Source of the DNA: Chloroflexota bacterium
GTDB lineage: Bacteria > Chloroflexota > Anaerolineae > Aggregatilineales > UBA3940
NCBI GenBank assembly: GCA_024643825.1
Contig: JAHEME010000038.1
Location: forward strand, 1-11,933
Reading direction: 5' to 3'
DNA length: 11,933 bases
The notes beneath the pieces were generated by a model, which worked only from the letters and a program-made list of their open reading frames with translations, searched no databases and was not told the DNA's origin. Numbering within the stretch: the first letter of the stretch is position 1; each line of letters opens with the position of its first letter. Below are positions 1-6,795 of the stretch, one piece after another. A program made the translations under genes and the position numbers.

Positions 1-553
1 CGTACCAGGAACTTCCTGTACGAGGCCATCCGGGGCCATCCGGAGACCAGATGAGATTCACTCCATTTGCACGCACCAATCGAGCCTGGAGATTCCCATC
101 GTCAAGGCGTTGTGACACACGGATAACGGGTTCTATGCCAGCTATGATGAGGGTTAAAATGGGAAGCCCCGCAGCCAGAGACATAGCGATCTTGCGTGAT
201 GTAGGACGGCCAAACCAGTAAAGCGCACCAATTCCAATCAATGGCACGATAAGCAAAAAGGTGGCCGCGTTGGAGAAGGCCTTGAAGAACCACACGGCGA
301 GCAATGCGAAGATCACATGCAGACCGCCGCCAACCCGGGGCCAGGAAATTGAAATCAGCGCGACTCCCATAAAGATGAGCATCGGGCCAAGATACTGTAC
401 AAACATCAGCCCCATGTTCGATAGCAGGGACTCGTAATACCAACCCTCGTGGAAGTTCTCGATAGTGCCCCAAAATGCCCAAATGCAGGTAATGGCGGTA
501 GATAAACTCACCGCCACCCATCCTGCTATTTGGCGCATGTCAGGTGATTTCAT
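1..553 (-). CDS. Polytopic membrane protein, C-terminal end cut off by the window edge
   Basis: Reading the minus strand from the ATG at 553 gives 184 open codons to the left edge, so the gene is 3'-truncated by the window. A Shine-Dalgarno AGGAAG lies about 7 bases upstream. The protein has about five hydrophobic helices (near residues 12-29, 47-69, 77-90, 94-114, 124-141). A soluble stretch follows and ends in a W-S-P-x-GPGWP-x-x-G-x-SW pattern (residues 169-183). From memory, that pattern resembles the start of DUF1566 or SUMF1 (formylglycine-generating-enzyme-like) domains that follow membrane segments in some bacteria; this is inference from a few residues. The frame was chosen because it is hydrophobic in long blocks and open to the edge, while the competing minus frame at 102-521 has no domain sense. 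It starts 72 bases downstream of the methyltransferase gene and may be cotranscribed with it. The function is unknown. Confidence 0.75.
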   Translation of the reverse strand, partial: MKSPDMRQIAGWVAVSLSTAITCIWAFWGTIENFHEGWYYESLLSNMGLMFVQYLGPMLIFMGVALISISWPRVGGGLHVIFALLAVWFFKAFSNAATFLLIVPLIGIGALYWFGRPTSRKIAMSLAAGLPILTLIIAGIEPVIRVSQRLDDGNLQARLVRANGVNLIWSPDGPGWPRTGSSWY

Positions 554-625
554 CGTTTTCTTCCTTTGCGCCTTCGTGGTGAAGTGTTGCTATTCTTCAG
601 GGAGAGCGTCAGCCCATAGGAAACT

Positions 626-1345
626 CTACCAGACTCCCGGCACGAGCCGATAGCGCGTCTTCTGCGTGAACTCGGTGTAGCCAGGGAGTTCGGCTTGCAG
701 GGTGCGATCTTCCAGCGCGGTACGGATCACGTACAGGATGGCGGCGGCAGCAGATGGGATCAGTGCCCACCACGAAGCGAGCATCAGCGGCATGGCGAGG
801 GTGAAGAGGATCGCGCCCACATAGCCGGGATGCCGCACGATGCGATAGGCTCCCCCGGTTGCGACAGTGTGACCGCGCTCAGTCTGGATACGCACCACCG
901 GAGCGAAGAACGCATTCGACGCGATGGCCCACAGCGTGATCGCGTATCCTACTGTCACGACAACCGCCATCGCTGTCTGAAACGGGAAGCTGAAATCCGC
1001 ACTCCACCCGAAGCGTTCATCCAGCCCGGCGACGATTTGAGCGATCAGCGGCAGGAGGCCAGCCGCCAGCGGCATGATGATCAGGTCCCAGCGTTTTGCG
1101 TTCGGCCCCGCGCCGCTGCGCTCTACGATCAGACCGGGGTTGCGCGGCAGGACGAGGATCGCCGTACCGACATCGAATAGGAAGAAGATGCCCGCGTACA
1201 GCCACCCCCACCACCAATCCCATCGTCCGGCGGCGAGCATCAGTACAGCGCCTATGAAGAGTTTGTAGGATGTTCCGCGCACAGCCCAGCGCAGGAAACT
1301 GCGGGTCGTGATGGTTTCTTTTGGAGCGAGTGCGGTTGATTCCAT
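626..1345 (-). CDS. Membrane methyltransferase of the isoprenylcysteine carboxyl methyltransferase / PEMT-like family
   Basis: A 239-residue integral membrane protein. Hydrophobic helices lie near residues 28-39, 45-65, 88-106, 124-142 and 178-206. The C-terminal half carries the family signature: GAYRIVRHPGYVGAI (residues 165-179), then LEDRTLQAELPGY (211-223), then the terminal RYRLVPGVW. In ICMT and phospholipid N-methyltransferases these conserved His/Pro and Glu residues bind S-adenosylmethionine. The substrate cannot be read from sequence; bacterial homologues are usually annotated only as isoprenylcysteine carboxyl methyltransferase family. I chose the ATG at 1345, preceded by GGAAAGG about 10 bases upstream. 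A TTG 33 bases earlier would add a charged tail (SRWQVERR) that looks like translated leader. The gene starts 42 bases after the DsrE-family stop, so cotranscription is likely. Confidence 0.85.
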   Translation of the reverse strand: MESTALAPKETITTRSFLRWAVRGTSYKLFIGAVLMLAAGRWDWWWGWLYAGIFFLFDVGTAILVLPRNPGLIVERSGAGPNAKRWDLIIMPLAAGLLPLIAQIVAGLDERFGWSADFSFPFQTAMAVVVTVGYAITLWAIASNAFFAPVVRIQTERGHTVATGGAYRIVRHPGYVGAILFTLAMPLMLASWWALIPSAAAAILYVIRTALEDRTLQAELPGYTEFTQKTRYRLVPGVW

Positions 1346-1387
1346 AATGAAGCGCCTTTCCACTTGCCAGCGTGACAAACATGATAG

Positions 1388-1741
1388 CTAAAAAGTTACC
1401 ACCTTATCCGCCTCTGCTACCCATTGCGCCAACTGACTCATCGTGCTGAGTTCGACACCTGGAATCAGGGTGAGTTCACGGAGGCCGCGCGCATCTCCGC
1501 AGGTTCCGCAGGCTTTGATCGGAACCCCCCGGTTAATCAGCCCTTTGAGCATACGCTCGATATTGTAGTAGCCATCCGGGGTCTTCTGACCGGGCAGGGC
1601 GCAGAACACCGCATCTGCCATCAAGAAAACCTGAACTTCGACATCCGTGTTTTCCTTTGGAAGCGTCAGCGCCAGACGGAAGGCGTTATAGGCTTTCTCA
1701 GAACCGTAGGGTGCATCATTGATGATTAGTAGAATTTTCAT
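1388..1741 (-). CDS. DsrE/DsrF-like family protein with a CxxC motif
   Basis: A small soluble protein of 117 residues, the usual length for a single-domain DsrE family member (Pfam PF02635). It opens with a beta strand and loop (MKILLIINDAPYGSEKA), as in this fold. It carries Cys47 (in FCALPGQK) and a C-G-T-C motif at residues 78-81 followed by GDARGL, the position where the family places its reactive cysteine. DsrE/TusD relatives carry persulfide sulfur in sulfur relay or oxidation pathways; whether this one does is inference, because no other sulfur gene is in the window. The start is the ATG at 1741, with AGGGA about 12 bases upstream. It lies between the amidase (114-base gap upstream) and the methyltransferase (42-base gap downstream). 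Confidence 0.85.
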   Translation of the reverse strand: MKILLIINDAPYGSEKAYNAFRLALTLPKENTDVEVQVFLMADAVFCALPGQKTPDGYYNIERMLKGLINRGVPIKACGTCGDARGLRELTLIPGVELSTMSQLAQWVAEADKVVTF

Positions 1742-1854
1742 ACGAGTGTAAGTTCCCTGATATCGACTTCCTGATCGACACCCAGCATACCTAACGTCGA
1801 TAGGCTCTCCACCTACAATTTGTCACGTCTACAGTTGATACTCCTCCTGTCGGA

Positions 1855-3351
1855 TTACATCTCAATAGTGGGCAGGAAGCGCGGCGGGCGGCGGGCCTGC
1901 ATCTCCTGCTCGAAGGCGAAAGCCAGTTTGATCAGCGTCGGCTCCTGATACGCCCCACCGATGAACGAAATCCCCACAGGCAATCCGAAGACGAACCCCG
2001 CCGGGACGGTGATACTGGGGTAGCCCGCCACCGCCGCCGGGGACGAACTCCCGCCGCCGCCCTGCGGATCGCCATTGACGAGATCTGTGAGCCAGGCCGG
2101 GCCGCCAGAGGGCGCGATGATCGCGTCTAGCTGGTGCTTCGCCAGCGTCGCGTCGATGCCTTCATCCCGCGCCAGACGATGATTGGTCGCCAGCGCATCG
2201 CGGTACGCCTGCTCGGTGAGCGGGCCTTTCTCCTGCGCTTTGATCAGCCACTCCTGCACGAAGTACGGCATCATCCCATCCCGGTTGCGCTCGTTGAAGT
2301 CGATCACGTCTGCCAGCGACCGGATGCGAATTGCGGGGTCAAGGCGGGATAAGTAAGCGTTGAGGTCCGCTTTGAACTCGTAGAGCAGGACTTCGAGTTC
2401 GGGTTCGTCCAGTTGATCGGTGTTCTTGATATTGGCCGGATCGACGATCACTGCGCCGAGACCGCGCATAGCGTCGATGGCTTCTTCCATCACCTGATCC
2501 ACCTGATCGTGAAACCCGAAGAAATTCCGCGCCACGCCGATGCGTGCACCGCGTAGACCGCGCGGATCAAGGAATTGGGTGTAATCAGTGGTTGTATGGC
2601 CCTCGCTGGCAGCGGTAGCCGGATCACGCGGATCAACCCCCGTCAGCGCACCCAGCAGCATGGCGGCTCCGGTTACGGTTCGCGCCATCGGCCCGGCAGT
2701 ATCCTGACTGTGCGCAATAGGAATGATCCCCGCACGACTGATCAGGCCCAGGGTGGGCTTGATGCCGACGATCCCGTTGATGTGGGAAGGGCAGATGATC
2801 GAGCCATCGGTCTCTGTGCCGACTGCCAGCGGGGTGAGGTTCGCTGCCACCGCAACCGCCGACCCGGAACTCGACCCACACGGGTTGCGATCCAGCGCAT
2901 ACGGATTGCGCGTCTGTCCGCCGCGACTGCTCCACCCGCTGGTGGAATGCGTGGATCGCATGTTGGCCCACTCGCTGAGATTCGTCTTGGCGAGGATCAC
3001 GGCCCCGGCACGGCGAAGCTGCTCGGCGACGAACGAATCGCGCGGAGCGATGGAGCCTTCCAGCGCCAGCGACCCGGCGGTGGTCTGCATGCCGTCGGCG
3101 GTATCGATGTTCTCTTTAAGCATCACGGGGATGCCGTGCAAGGGGCCGCGCAAGCCTTTCTCGCGTCGCTCCCTGTCGAGCGCATCAGCAATGGCGAGGG
3201 CGTCCGGGTTGACTTCGATCACCGAGTTCAGCGTCGGGCCGGATCGATCCCGCGTTTCGATTTGCTCAAGGCATTGTTCCACAAGGGCGCGGCTGCTGAG
3301 TTCTCCCGACGCAAGGCTGCGCTGAATTTCGGCGACGGTCATTTCATCCAT
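1855..3351 (-). CDS. Amidase signature family hydrolase, peptide-amidase type
   Basis: A full-length 498-residue member of the amidase signature family, which cleaves amide bonds through a Ser-cisSer-Lys triad. The triad is visible: Lys79 in HGIPVMLKENID, the cis-Ser Ser160 in NPCGSSSGSAVA, and the nucleophile Ser184 in GTETDGSIICPS. The 24-residue spacing between the two serines matches the family. The C-terminal half also fits, with GYPSITVPAGF near the end. Instead of the common GTDTGGS the nucleophile motif is TETDGS, and Lys-Glu-Asn-Ile-Asp, SEWANMR and RGGQTRNPY are present. From memory these match the subgroup around the Stenotrophomonas peptide amidase, which removes C-terminal amides. 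No signal peptide is seen, so a cytoplasmic location is inferred. The ATG at 3351 has GGAG about 8 bases upstream. The substrate is uncertain; small-molecule amide hydrolysis is also possible. Confidence 0.93.
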   Translation of the reverse strand: MDEMTVAEIQRSLASGELSSRALVEQCLEQIETRDRSGPTLNSVIEVNPDALAIADALDRERREKGLRGPLHGIPVMLKENIDTADGMQTTAGSLALEGSIAPRDSFVAEQLRRAGAVILAKTNLSEWANMRSTHSTSGWSSRGGQTRNPYALDRNPCGSSSGSAVAVAANLTPLAVGTETDGSIICPSHINGIVGIKPTLGLISRAGIIPIAHSQDTAGPMARTVTGAAMLLGALTGVDPRDPATAASEGHTTTDYTQFLDPRGLRGARIGVARNFFGFHDQVDQVMEEAIDAMRGLGAVIVDPANIKNTDQLDEPELEVLLYEFKADLNAYLSRLDPAIRIRSLADVIDFNERNRDGMMPYFVQEWLIKAQEKGPLTEQAYRDALATNHRLARDEGIDATLAKHQLDAIIAPSGGPAWLTDLVNGDPQGGGGSSSPAAVAGYPSITVPAGFVFGLPVGISFIGGAYQEPTLIKLAFAFEQEMQARRPPRFLPTIEM

Positions 3352-3397
3352 TGGGCGATCTCCGTGAGAGGCTAGACAATTCCTCTAGTTGGGATTA

Positions 3398-4939
3398 TCA
3401 AGTAGATGGTGCGCTGCTTGATTGGGATGTGTCTCCAATTCCGCCGTTCGAGTCATAAGGGCTAGAACCTGCGAAGATCAGAAGCGAGATTCCCACGACA
3501 ATTAGTGTGACGGAACTCATGGCTCCAAGCATCGGCAGTGTGGAGCGGGACACAGGGACCTGCGTGATCAGAATCGATGCAATTGCAGCGAGGATTCCTG
3601 CCCCAATCGCGCCGAATCCGAGGAATGAAGCATGGTTTCTGGCGAGAGCGAATCTGAGAGTCATTTTGACGAGATGCAATGACCCTTCGGACTGAATGCG
3701 AGGATTCATTAAGATGAACCAGTATACCGCAGTGGCCCATACTACAGTTGGCGGCAAATGATTCAGCAAGTTTACGTTCAGGTATGAACCAAGCATAAAT
3801 AGCGTGCCGGAAATTGTGTACAGCCAGAAGCCATCCGATGGCGCTAGTGCCCCTAGAGCAATGGGCAGAACATAGTACTGGATACCATAGCCAGGTGTAA
3901 AAGTGAGGAAGAACAACACCCCGAAAAGACAACGCTTCAGCAGATTGGGATTGCGTAGGGCAAACGGAAACAGGAAGAGGGCACCAATGAAGAGGGGAGT
4001 GTAATTGACATTCAAGAACAACCGCAGACCGTAAGGGAATCGCTGGTCAGCACTATATAGAAACACATTGTGGATGATCCCATCCAATGCTTCAGGAGAA
4101 TTCAAATAGGGAAGAAATGATGCCAGGAAGAGGGCAACTGACAAAGCCAGAGCAAGAAACTGCACCCACCGCCTGCGGATAGTGGCAAGAACGAGAATCG
4201 TCGTCTCATAGAAAATAATGTGTTTTATGATCAGGGCCGCCGTTGCGAAAAACCAGCCCCAGAATCTTCTGGAGGATCGCTCCGGGACTTTGAGAGAAAT
4301 CAGGATACCTACGAGAAGCACCAAGACAGAAAGATTGTCAAATTGTCCATGATAGCCAGAAACCATAAACGAGACGGGATTCAAAAAAAAGAGGGAGATT
4401 GTTTTTAGGGGCGAAAGCTTCCTGACTCTGGCAAGGGAAACCAAGACCGCAACTGTCGCCAGGTCAACAAGACTAACGACAGAGCGAACCAGGCCATGAA
4501 AAGGTATCCCTTGAATCTGTTTTAGGAGACCAAGAATTAGAAACCAGATCGGAGAGTAGTTGTAGCGATCCGTCTCTGCATATACGTTGCCGCCGCCTGT
4601 AACAATGTCCGATACAATATCATATGACGTAATGTCGTGATTGAATCTTGGATTGAACGCAAGGAAGATCCTTATAGTCATTCCAAGAAGAATGATCAGG
4701 ACTATGGTGATTGCCCTTGTCTTCATCTGATCTGTGTCTTCGACACTATCCGTGAGGAACAAACCCATAACAACCAGGCTAATGACTGAGGCGAAGATAG
4801 GCACAATGTAGATGGGCGTGTTCAGTTCGGGATAGGTATCTATCCAGAGTGAAGTTGTCAGGATGAGTAAGGCAGCAATCCCCAGCAAAGACACCAGCAG
4901 TGCCAGATTAATCTGTTTCAGTGTTAGCTTCACGGCCAT
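3398..4939 (-). CDS. Polytopic membrane protein, probable GT-C fold glycosyltransferase
   Basis: A 513-residue protein with at least ten hydrophobic segments, for example near residues 10-31, 42-62, 76-95, 131-140, 153-170, 180-194, 203-216, 229-253, 259-277, 313-328 and 438-460. An acidic region after the third helix (NHDITSYDIVSD, residues 100-111) leads into YNYSPIW (126-132). NPVSFMVSGYHGQFDN (187-202) and a Lys-His pair at 239-240 follow, then FTPGYGIQYYVLPIAL (347-362). An acidic first loop followed by these aromatic motifs resembles GT-C enzymes that use polyprenyl-phosphate sugars (GT57/GT50 and DUF2029-like families). The exact family and sugar are not determinable. The last residues (about 491-513) are a low-complexity Ser/Gly/Asp tail. 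The start ATG has AAGGG 7 bases upstream. The gene is visibly poorer in G+C than its neighbours, which may mean transfer. It ends 46 bases before the amidase. Confidence 0.8.
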   Translation of the reverse strand: MAVKLTLKQINLALLVSLLGIAALLILTTSLWIDTYPELNTPIYIVPIFASVISLVVMGLFLTDSVEDTDQMKTRAITIVLIILLGMTIRIFLAFNPRFNHDITSYDIVSDIVTGGGNVYAETDRYNYSPIWFLILGLLKQIQGIPFHGLVRSVVSLVDLATVAVLVSLARVRKLSPLKTISLFFLNPVSFMVSGYHGQFDNLSVLVLLVGILISLKVPERSSRRFWGWFFATAALIIKHIIFYETTILVLATIRRRWVQFLALALSVALFLASFLPYLNSPEALDGIIHNVFLYSADQRFPYGLRLFLNVNYTPLFIGALFLFPFALRNPNLLKRCLFGVLFFLTFTPGYGIQYYVLPIALGALAPSDGFWLYTISGTLFMLGSYLNVNLLNHLPPTVVWATAVYWFILMNPRIQSEGSLHLVKMTLRFALARNHASFLGFGAIGAGILAAIASILITQVPVSRSTLPMLGAMSSVTLIVVGISLLIFAGSSPYDSNGGIGDTSQSSSAPST

Positions 4940-4998
4940 AGCAACCCTTTAATGTCCTGTAACGGGTGAGCAGACCTGCAAGCCTCTCCGGATTACAC

Positions 4999-5017
4999 CA
5001 CATCTACATGAGATGTG
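4999..5017. repeat. Perfect 7-bp inverted repeat with 5-base spacer, possible operator
   Basis: CACATCT-acatg-AGATGTG is a perfect dyad centred 69 bases from the GT-C-like start and about 174 bases from the SH3/M23 start. Its size and place between divergent genes fit a dimeric regulator site. It has no T-run, so a terminator is unlikely. A single copy was seen and no regulator is encoded alongside. Confidence 0.35.
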
Positions 5018-5170
5018 CAATGAGGATTGGCAATCAGGGACAAGATCGCTGAAAGCAAACCTGAGAGAAATGTTGCTGGGCAGCATTCCTATGAGAGCGA
5101 TTTCTCTAAATTGCGGGAACATGCTACTGTTCTACGTCATTCGAGTTGTTGAATGCAAATTAGGCCAGAA

Positions 5171-5177
5171 AGAGGAG
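5171..5177 (+). promoter_or_regulatory. Strong Shine-Dalgarno that fixes the SH3/M23 start
   Basis: AGAGGAG lies 4 bases before the ATG at 5182, and an in-frame TAG at 5161-5163 excludes any longer protein. Together they show that the encoded protein really begins without a signal peptide. Confidence 0.85.
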
Positions 5178-5181
5178 CAGC

Positions 5182-6792
5182 ATGGGGTTAGCAACATTGG
5201 TAGGATTGGGCATGTATCCAACCGTGAACGTCCGGGAAGGGGCCGGGCTGGGTTTCGCTATTGTGGAGAGTATGCCGCGTGGCACCAGCGGGCTGGAGGT
5301 GCTGGGCGCGCGTGCCGATGCGGATGGCGACGGGCGCGGCGGCAAGACCTATCAGTGGATTCAAGTGAAGCTCTCCGATACGCGGACAGGGTGGGTACGC
5401 GACGATCTGGTCGAGATCGAAGGCGACCTGACTAGCGTGGGGTATGGTGAATTAACCAGCCCGATGCTGGCGTTCTCGCTGACGCGGCAGGAGAGCACGG
5501 TCAGCCGGGGTGCGGTGATCGCCGCCGAGGCGTTTGAACCGGAATTCCCTGCGGGAACGGCCACGCTGCGCGGCATTGACAACTTCCCAACGGTGAACAT
5601 CCGCGCGGGGGCGGGAACCCACTACCTTCAGGTAGTGAGCCTTCCGAAAGGTACGAGTAATCTTCGCGTCCTCGATGCGCGTCCTGACGAGGAAGGTCGT
5701 GCGTTTCAGGAAAAAACCTACCAATGGCTGAACATTACGCTGCCGGATGGTCGAACAGGGTGGGTGCGCGATGATCTGGTTGAGATCATGGGCGACCTGA
5801 GCAGCGTGGGCTACGGCAAGCTGGTAAATCCCGTCGTGGCGTTTTCACTGACGCGCGATGTGACTGGCATCGTCGTACCTCCACCGCATATGCCGGCTGC
5901 GGCCTGCATCGCGGAGATCACGGGGATCGCCAGTCTGAGCTTTGTGCGGGTGCGATCCAGCGCCTCGCGCCTTTCCAGTGAAGTCATGCAGGCCAACCGG
6001 GGCTTGACCGGGCTATCTGTTCTGGGGGCGGAAGCCGATCAGCAGGGCGAGGGTCTGAATGGTAAGACCTATCAGTGGTTCAAGCTCCAGTTCCCGAATG
6101 GCGTTACAGGCTGGGTACGCGATGATCTGATCTCCATTCAGGGGGATTGCAGCAACGTTGGATACGGAAACGTCGCCAACCTGTCGATGGCCTTTTCCCT
6201 GACGCGCGCCGGAACCACCACAGGTGGGACGCACGGCGTCCCCGGTACGGGGAGCGGCGGGCTGTTTCCCCGACCTGTGGAGAACACGACTGTGACCAAT
6301 CCTTTTGGCAGTGGTCACCTGGGAATCGATTTCGCGCCGGGGACGACGATCTACAGCGGCCCTGCAGCGGGGATCGTCGTGCGTGCCTTCACCTGCGCCA
6401 AGTGTCCGAGTCAGGGGCCAAGCGCCTATAACAAGGTTCCAAAGGATCAGGTCTTCAATGATCCGGGGTGGGGGTGGGGCTTCGGGAATCATGTAATTGT
6501 GTGCTATCAGAACAGCGTCCTTCCAGCCAGCACACAGCAGGCGCTGGCTTCAAGCGGGCATGCGGGGCATCATCTCTTTGTGATGTACGCCCACATGGGC
6601 TCGATGAAGGTCGGGGTCGGGAACATCGCGCCGAAGACTCCGCTGGGGATTATGGGCAATACAGGTTACTCGACCAACCCGCATCTGCATGTGGAGTTGA
6701 AGGCCGGGGCAAGCACCATGGCCGTCAGCCAGAACGGTGGCTGGGCAGCGCTGGGCGATTCGCTGAACCCCGGGATTCTGTTTACAACATAA
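5182..6792 (+). CDS. Triple SH3-like repeat protein with C-terminal M23 (LytM-type) metallopeptidase domain, no signal peptide
   Basis: A 536-residue protein. Three SH3b-like repeats occupy about residues 4-101, 127-225 and 242-342. Each ends with a near-identical block of the form KTYQW...TGWVRDDL...GD..S.VGYG...FSLTR. A Gly/Thr-rich linker (343-360) leads to an M23 domain (365-530). The zinc and catalytic residues are intact: His379 and Asp383 (GHLGIDFA), His471 (YAHMG), and His501/His503 (NPHLHVEL). M23 enzymes cut peptidoglycan cross-bridges, and bacterial SH3 domains usually bind cell wall. An unusual insertion of roughly 35 residues (about 404-436) carries a Cys-x-x-Cys pair (405, 408). 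No signal peptide or membrane segment is present, and a longer N-terminus is ruled out by an upstream in-frame stop. How it would reach the wall is therefore unexplained; lysis-released enzyme, non-classical export or an effector cargo are options. It ends 3 bases from the convergent acetyltransferase. Confidence 0.92.
   Translation: MGLATLVGLGMYPTVNVREGAGLGFAIVESMPRGTSGLEVLGARADADGDGRGGKTYQWIQVKLSDTRTGWVRDDLVEIEGDLTSVGYGELTSPMLAFSLTRQESTVSRGAVIAAEAFEPEFPAGTATLRGIDNFPTVNIRAGAGTHYLQVVSLPKGTSNLRVLDARPDEEGRAFQEKTYQWLNITLPDGRTGWVRDDLVEIMGDLSSVGYGKLVNPVVAFSLTRDVTGIVVPPPHMPAAACIAEITGIASLSFVRVRSSASRLSSEVMQANRGLTGLSVLGAEADQQGEGLNGKTYQWFKLQFPNGVTGWVRDDLISIQGDCSNVGYGNVANLSMAFSLTRAGTTTGGTHGVPGTGSGGLFPRPVENTTVTNPFGSGHLGIDFAPGTTIYSGPAAGIVVRAFTCAKCPSQGPSAYNKVPKDQVFNDPGWGWGFGNHVIVCYQNSVLPASTQQALASSGHAGHHLFVMYAHMGSMKVGVGNIAPKTPLGIMGNTGYSTNPHLHVELKAGASTMAVSQNGGWAALGDSLNPGILFTT
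5344..6207 (+). repeat. Three tandem copies of an approximately 48-codon SH3 C-terminal block
   Basis: The copies lie at 5344-5484, 5713-5856 and 6064-6207. They conserve TYQW, TGWVRDDL, VGYG and FSLTR at the protein level. They also share DNA runs, such as AAGACCTATCAGTGG in copies 1 and 3, and near-identical codons for GWVRDDL in all three. They sit inside the SH3/M23 coding sequence and suggest internal duplication. Confidence 0.9.
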
Positions 6793-6795
6793 TTG

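Larger units (their letters stand above)
4940..5181. other. Divergent intergenic region between the GT-C-like gene and the SH3/M23 gene
   Basis: This 242-base region is GC-poorer than its surroundings and must hold the promoters of two divergent genes. It contains a perfect inverted repeat (4999-5017) and the strong Shine-Dalgarno of the rightward gene (5171-5177). A weak extended -10-like element, TG-C-TACTGT (hexamer 5125-5130), is the best rightward promoter guess but has no convincing -35. A frame open on the plus strand from 5013 gives no recognisable protein, and it overlaps the better-supported SH3 gene in another frame. Confidence 0.6.

Noticed and set aside
102..521. Minus-strand open frame of 139 codons
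   Set aside because: It lies inside the left-edge membrane protein in another frame on the same strand. The competing frame has clean hydrophobic helices, an upstream Shine-Dalgarno and stays open to the edge.
695..1180. Plus-strand open frame of 161 codons
   Set aside because: It is antisense to the methyltransferase. The translation is rich in Arg/Asp/Gln, typical of an antisense GC-rich frame, and shows no domain.
1742..1854. Promoter or small gene between the amidase and the DsrE-family gene
   Set aside because: No hexamer pair with acceptable spacing and no open frame with a Shine-Dalgarno could be supported. The DsrE-family gene may be read through from the amidase.
2575..3375. Plus-strand open frame of 266 codons
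   Set aside because: It is antisense to the amidase, whose catalytic triad and family motifs are intact. The antisense product is low-complexity Arg/Gly-rich.
5013..5435. Plus-strand open frame of 140 codons starting in the intergenic region
   Set aside because: It has no family resemblance, and most of it overlaps the SH3/M23 gene in another frame. That gene has the better ribosome binding site.
5344..6207. CRISPR-like or mobile repeat array
   Set aside because: The repeats are in frame, long and spaced as protein domains (SH3-like), with no short unit and unique spacer pattern.
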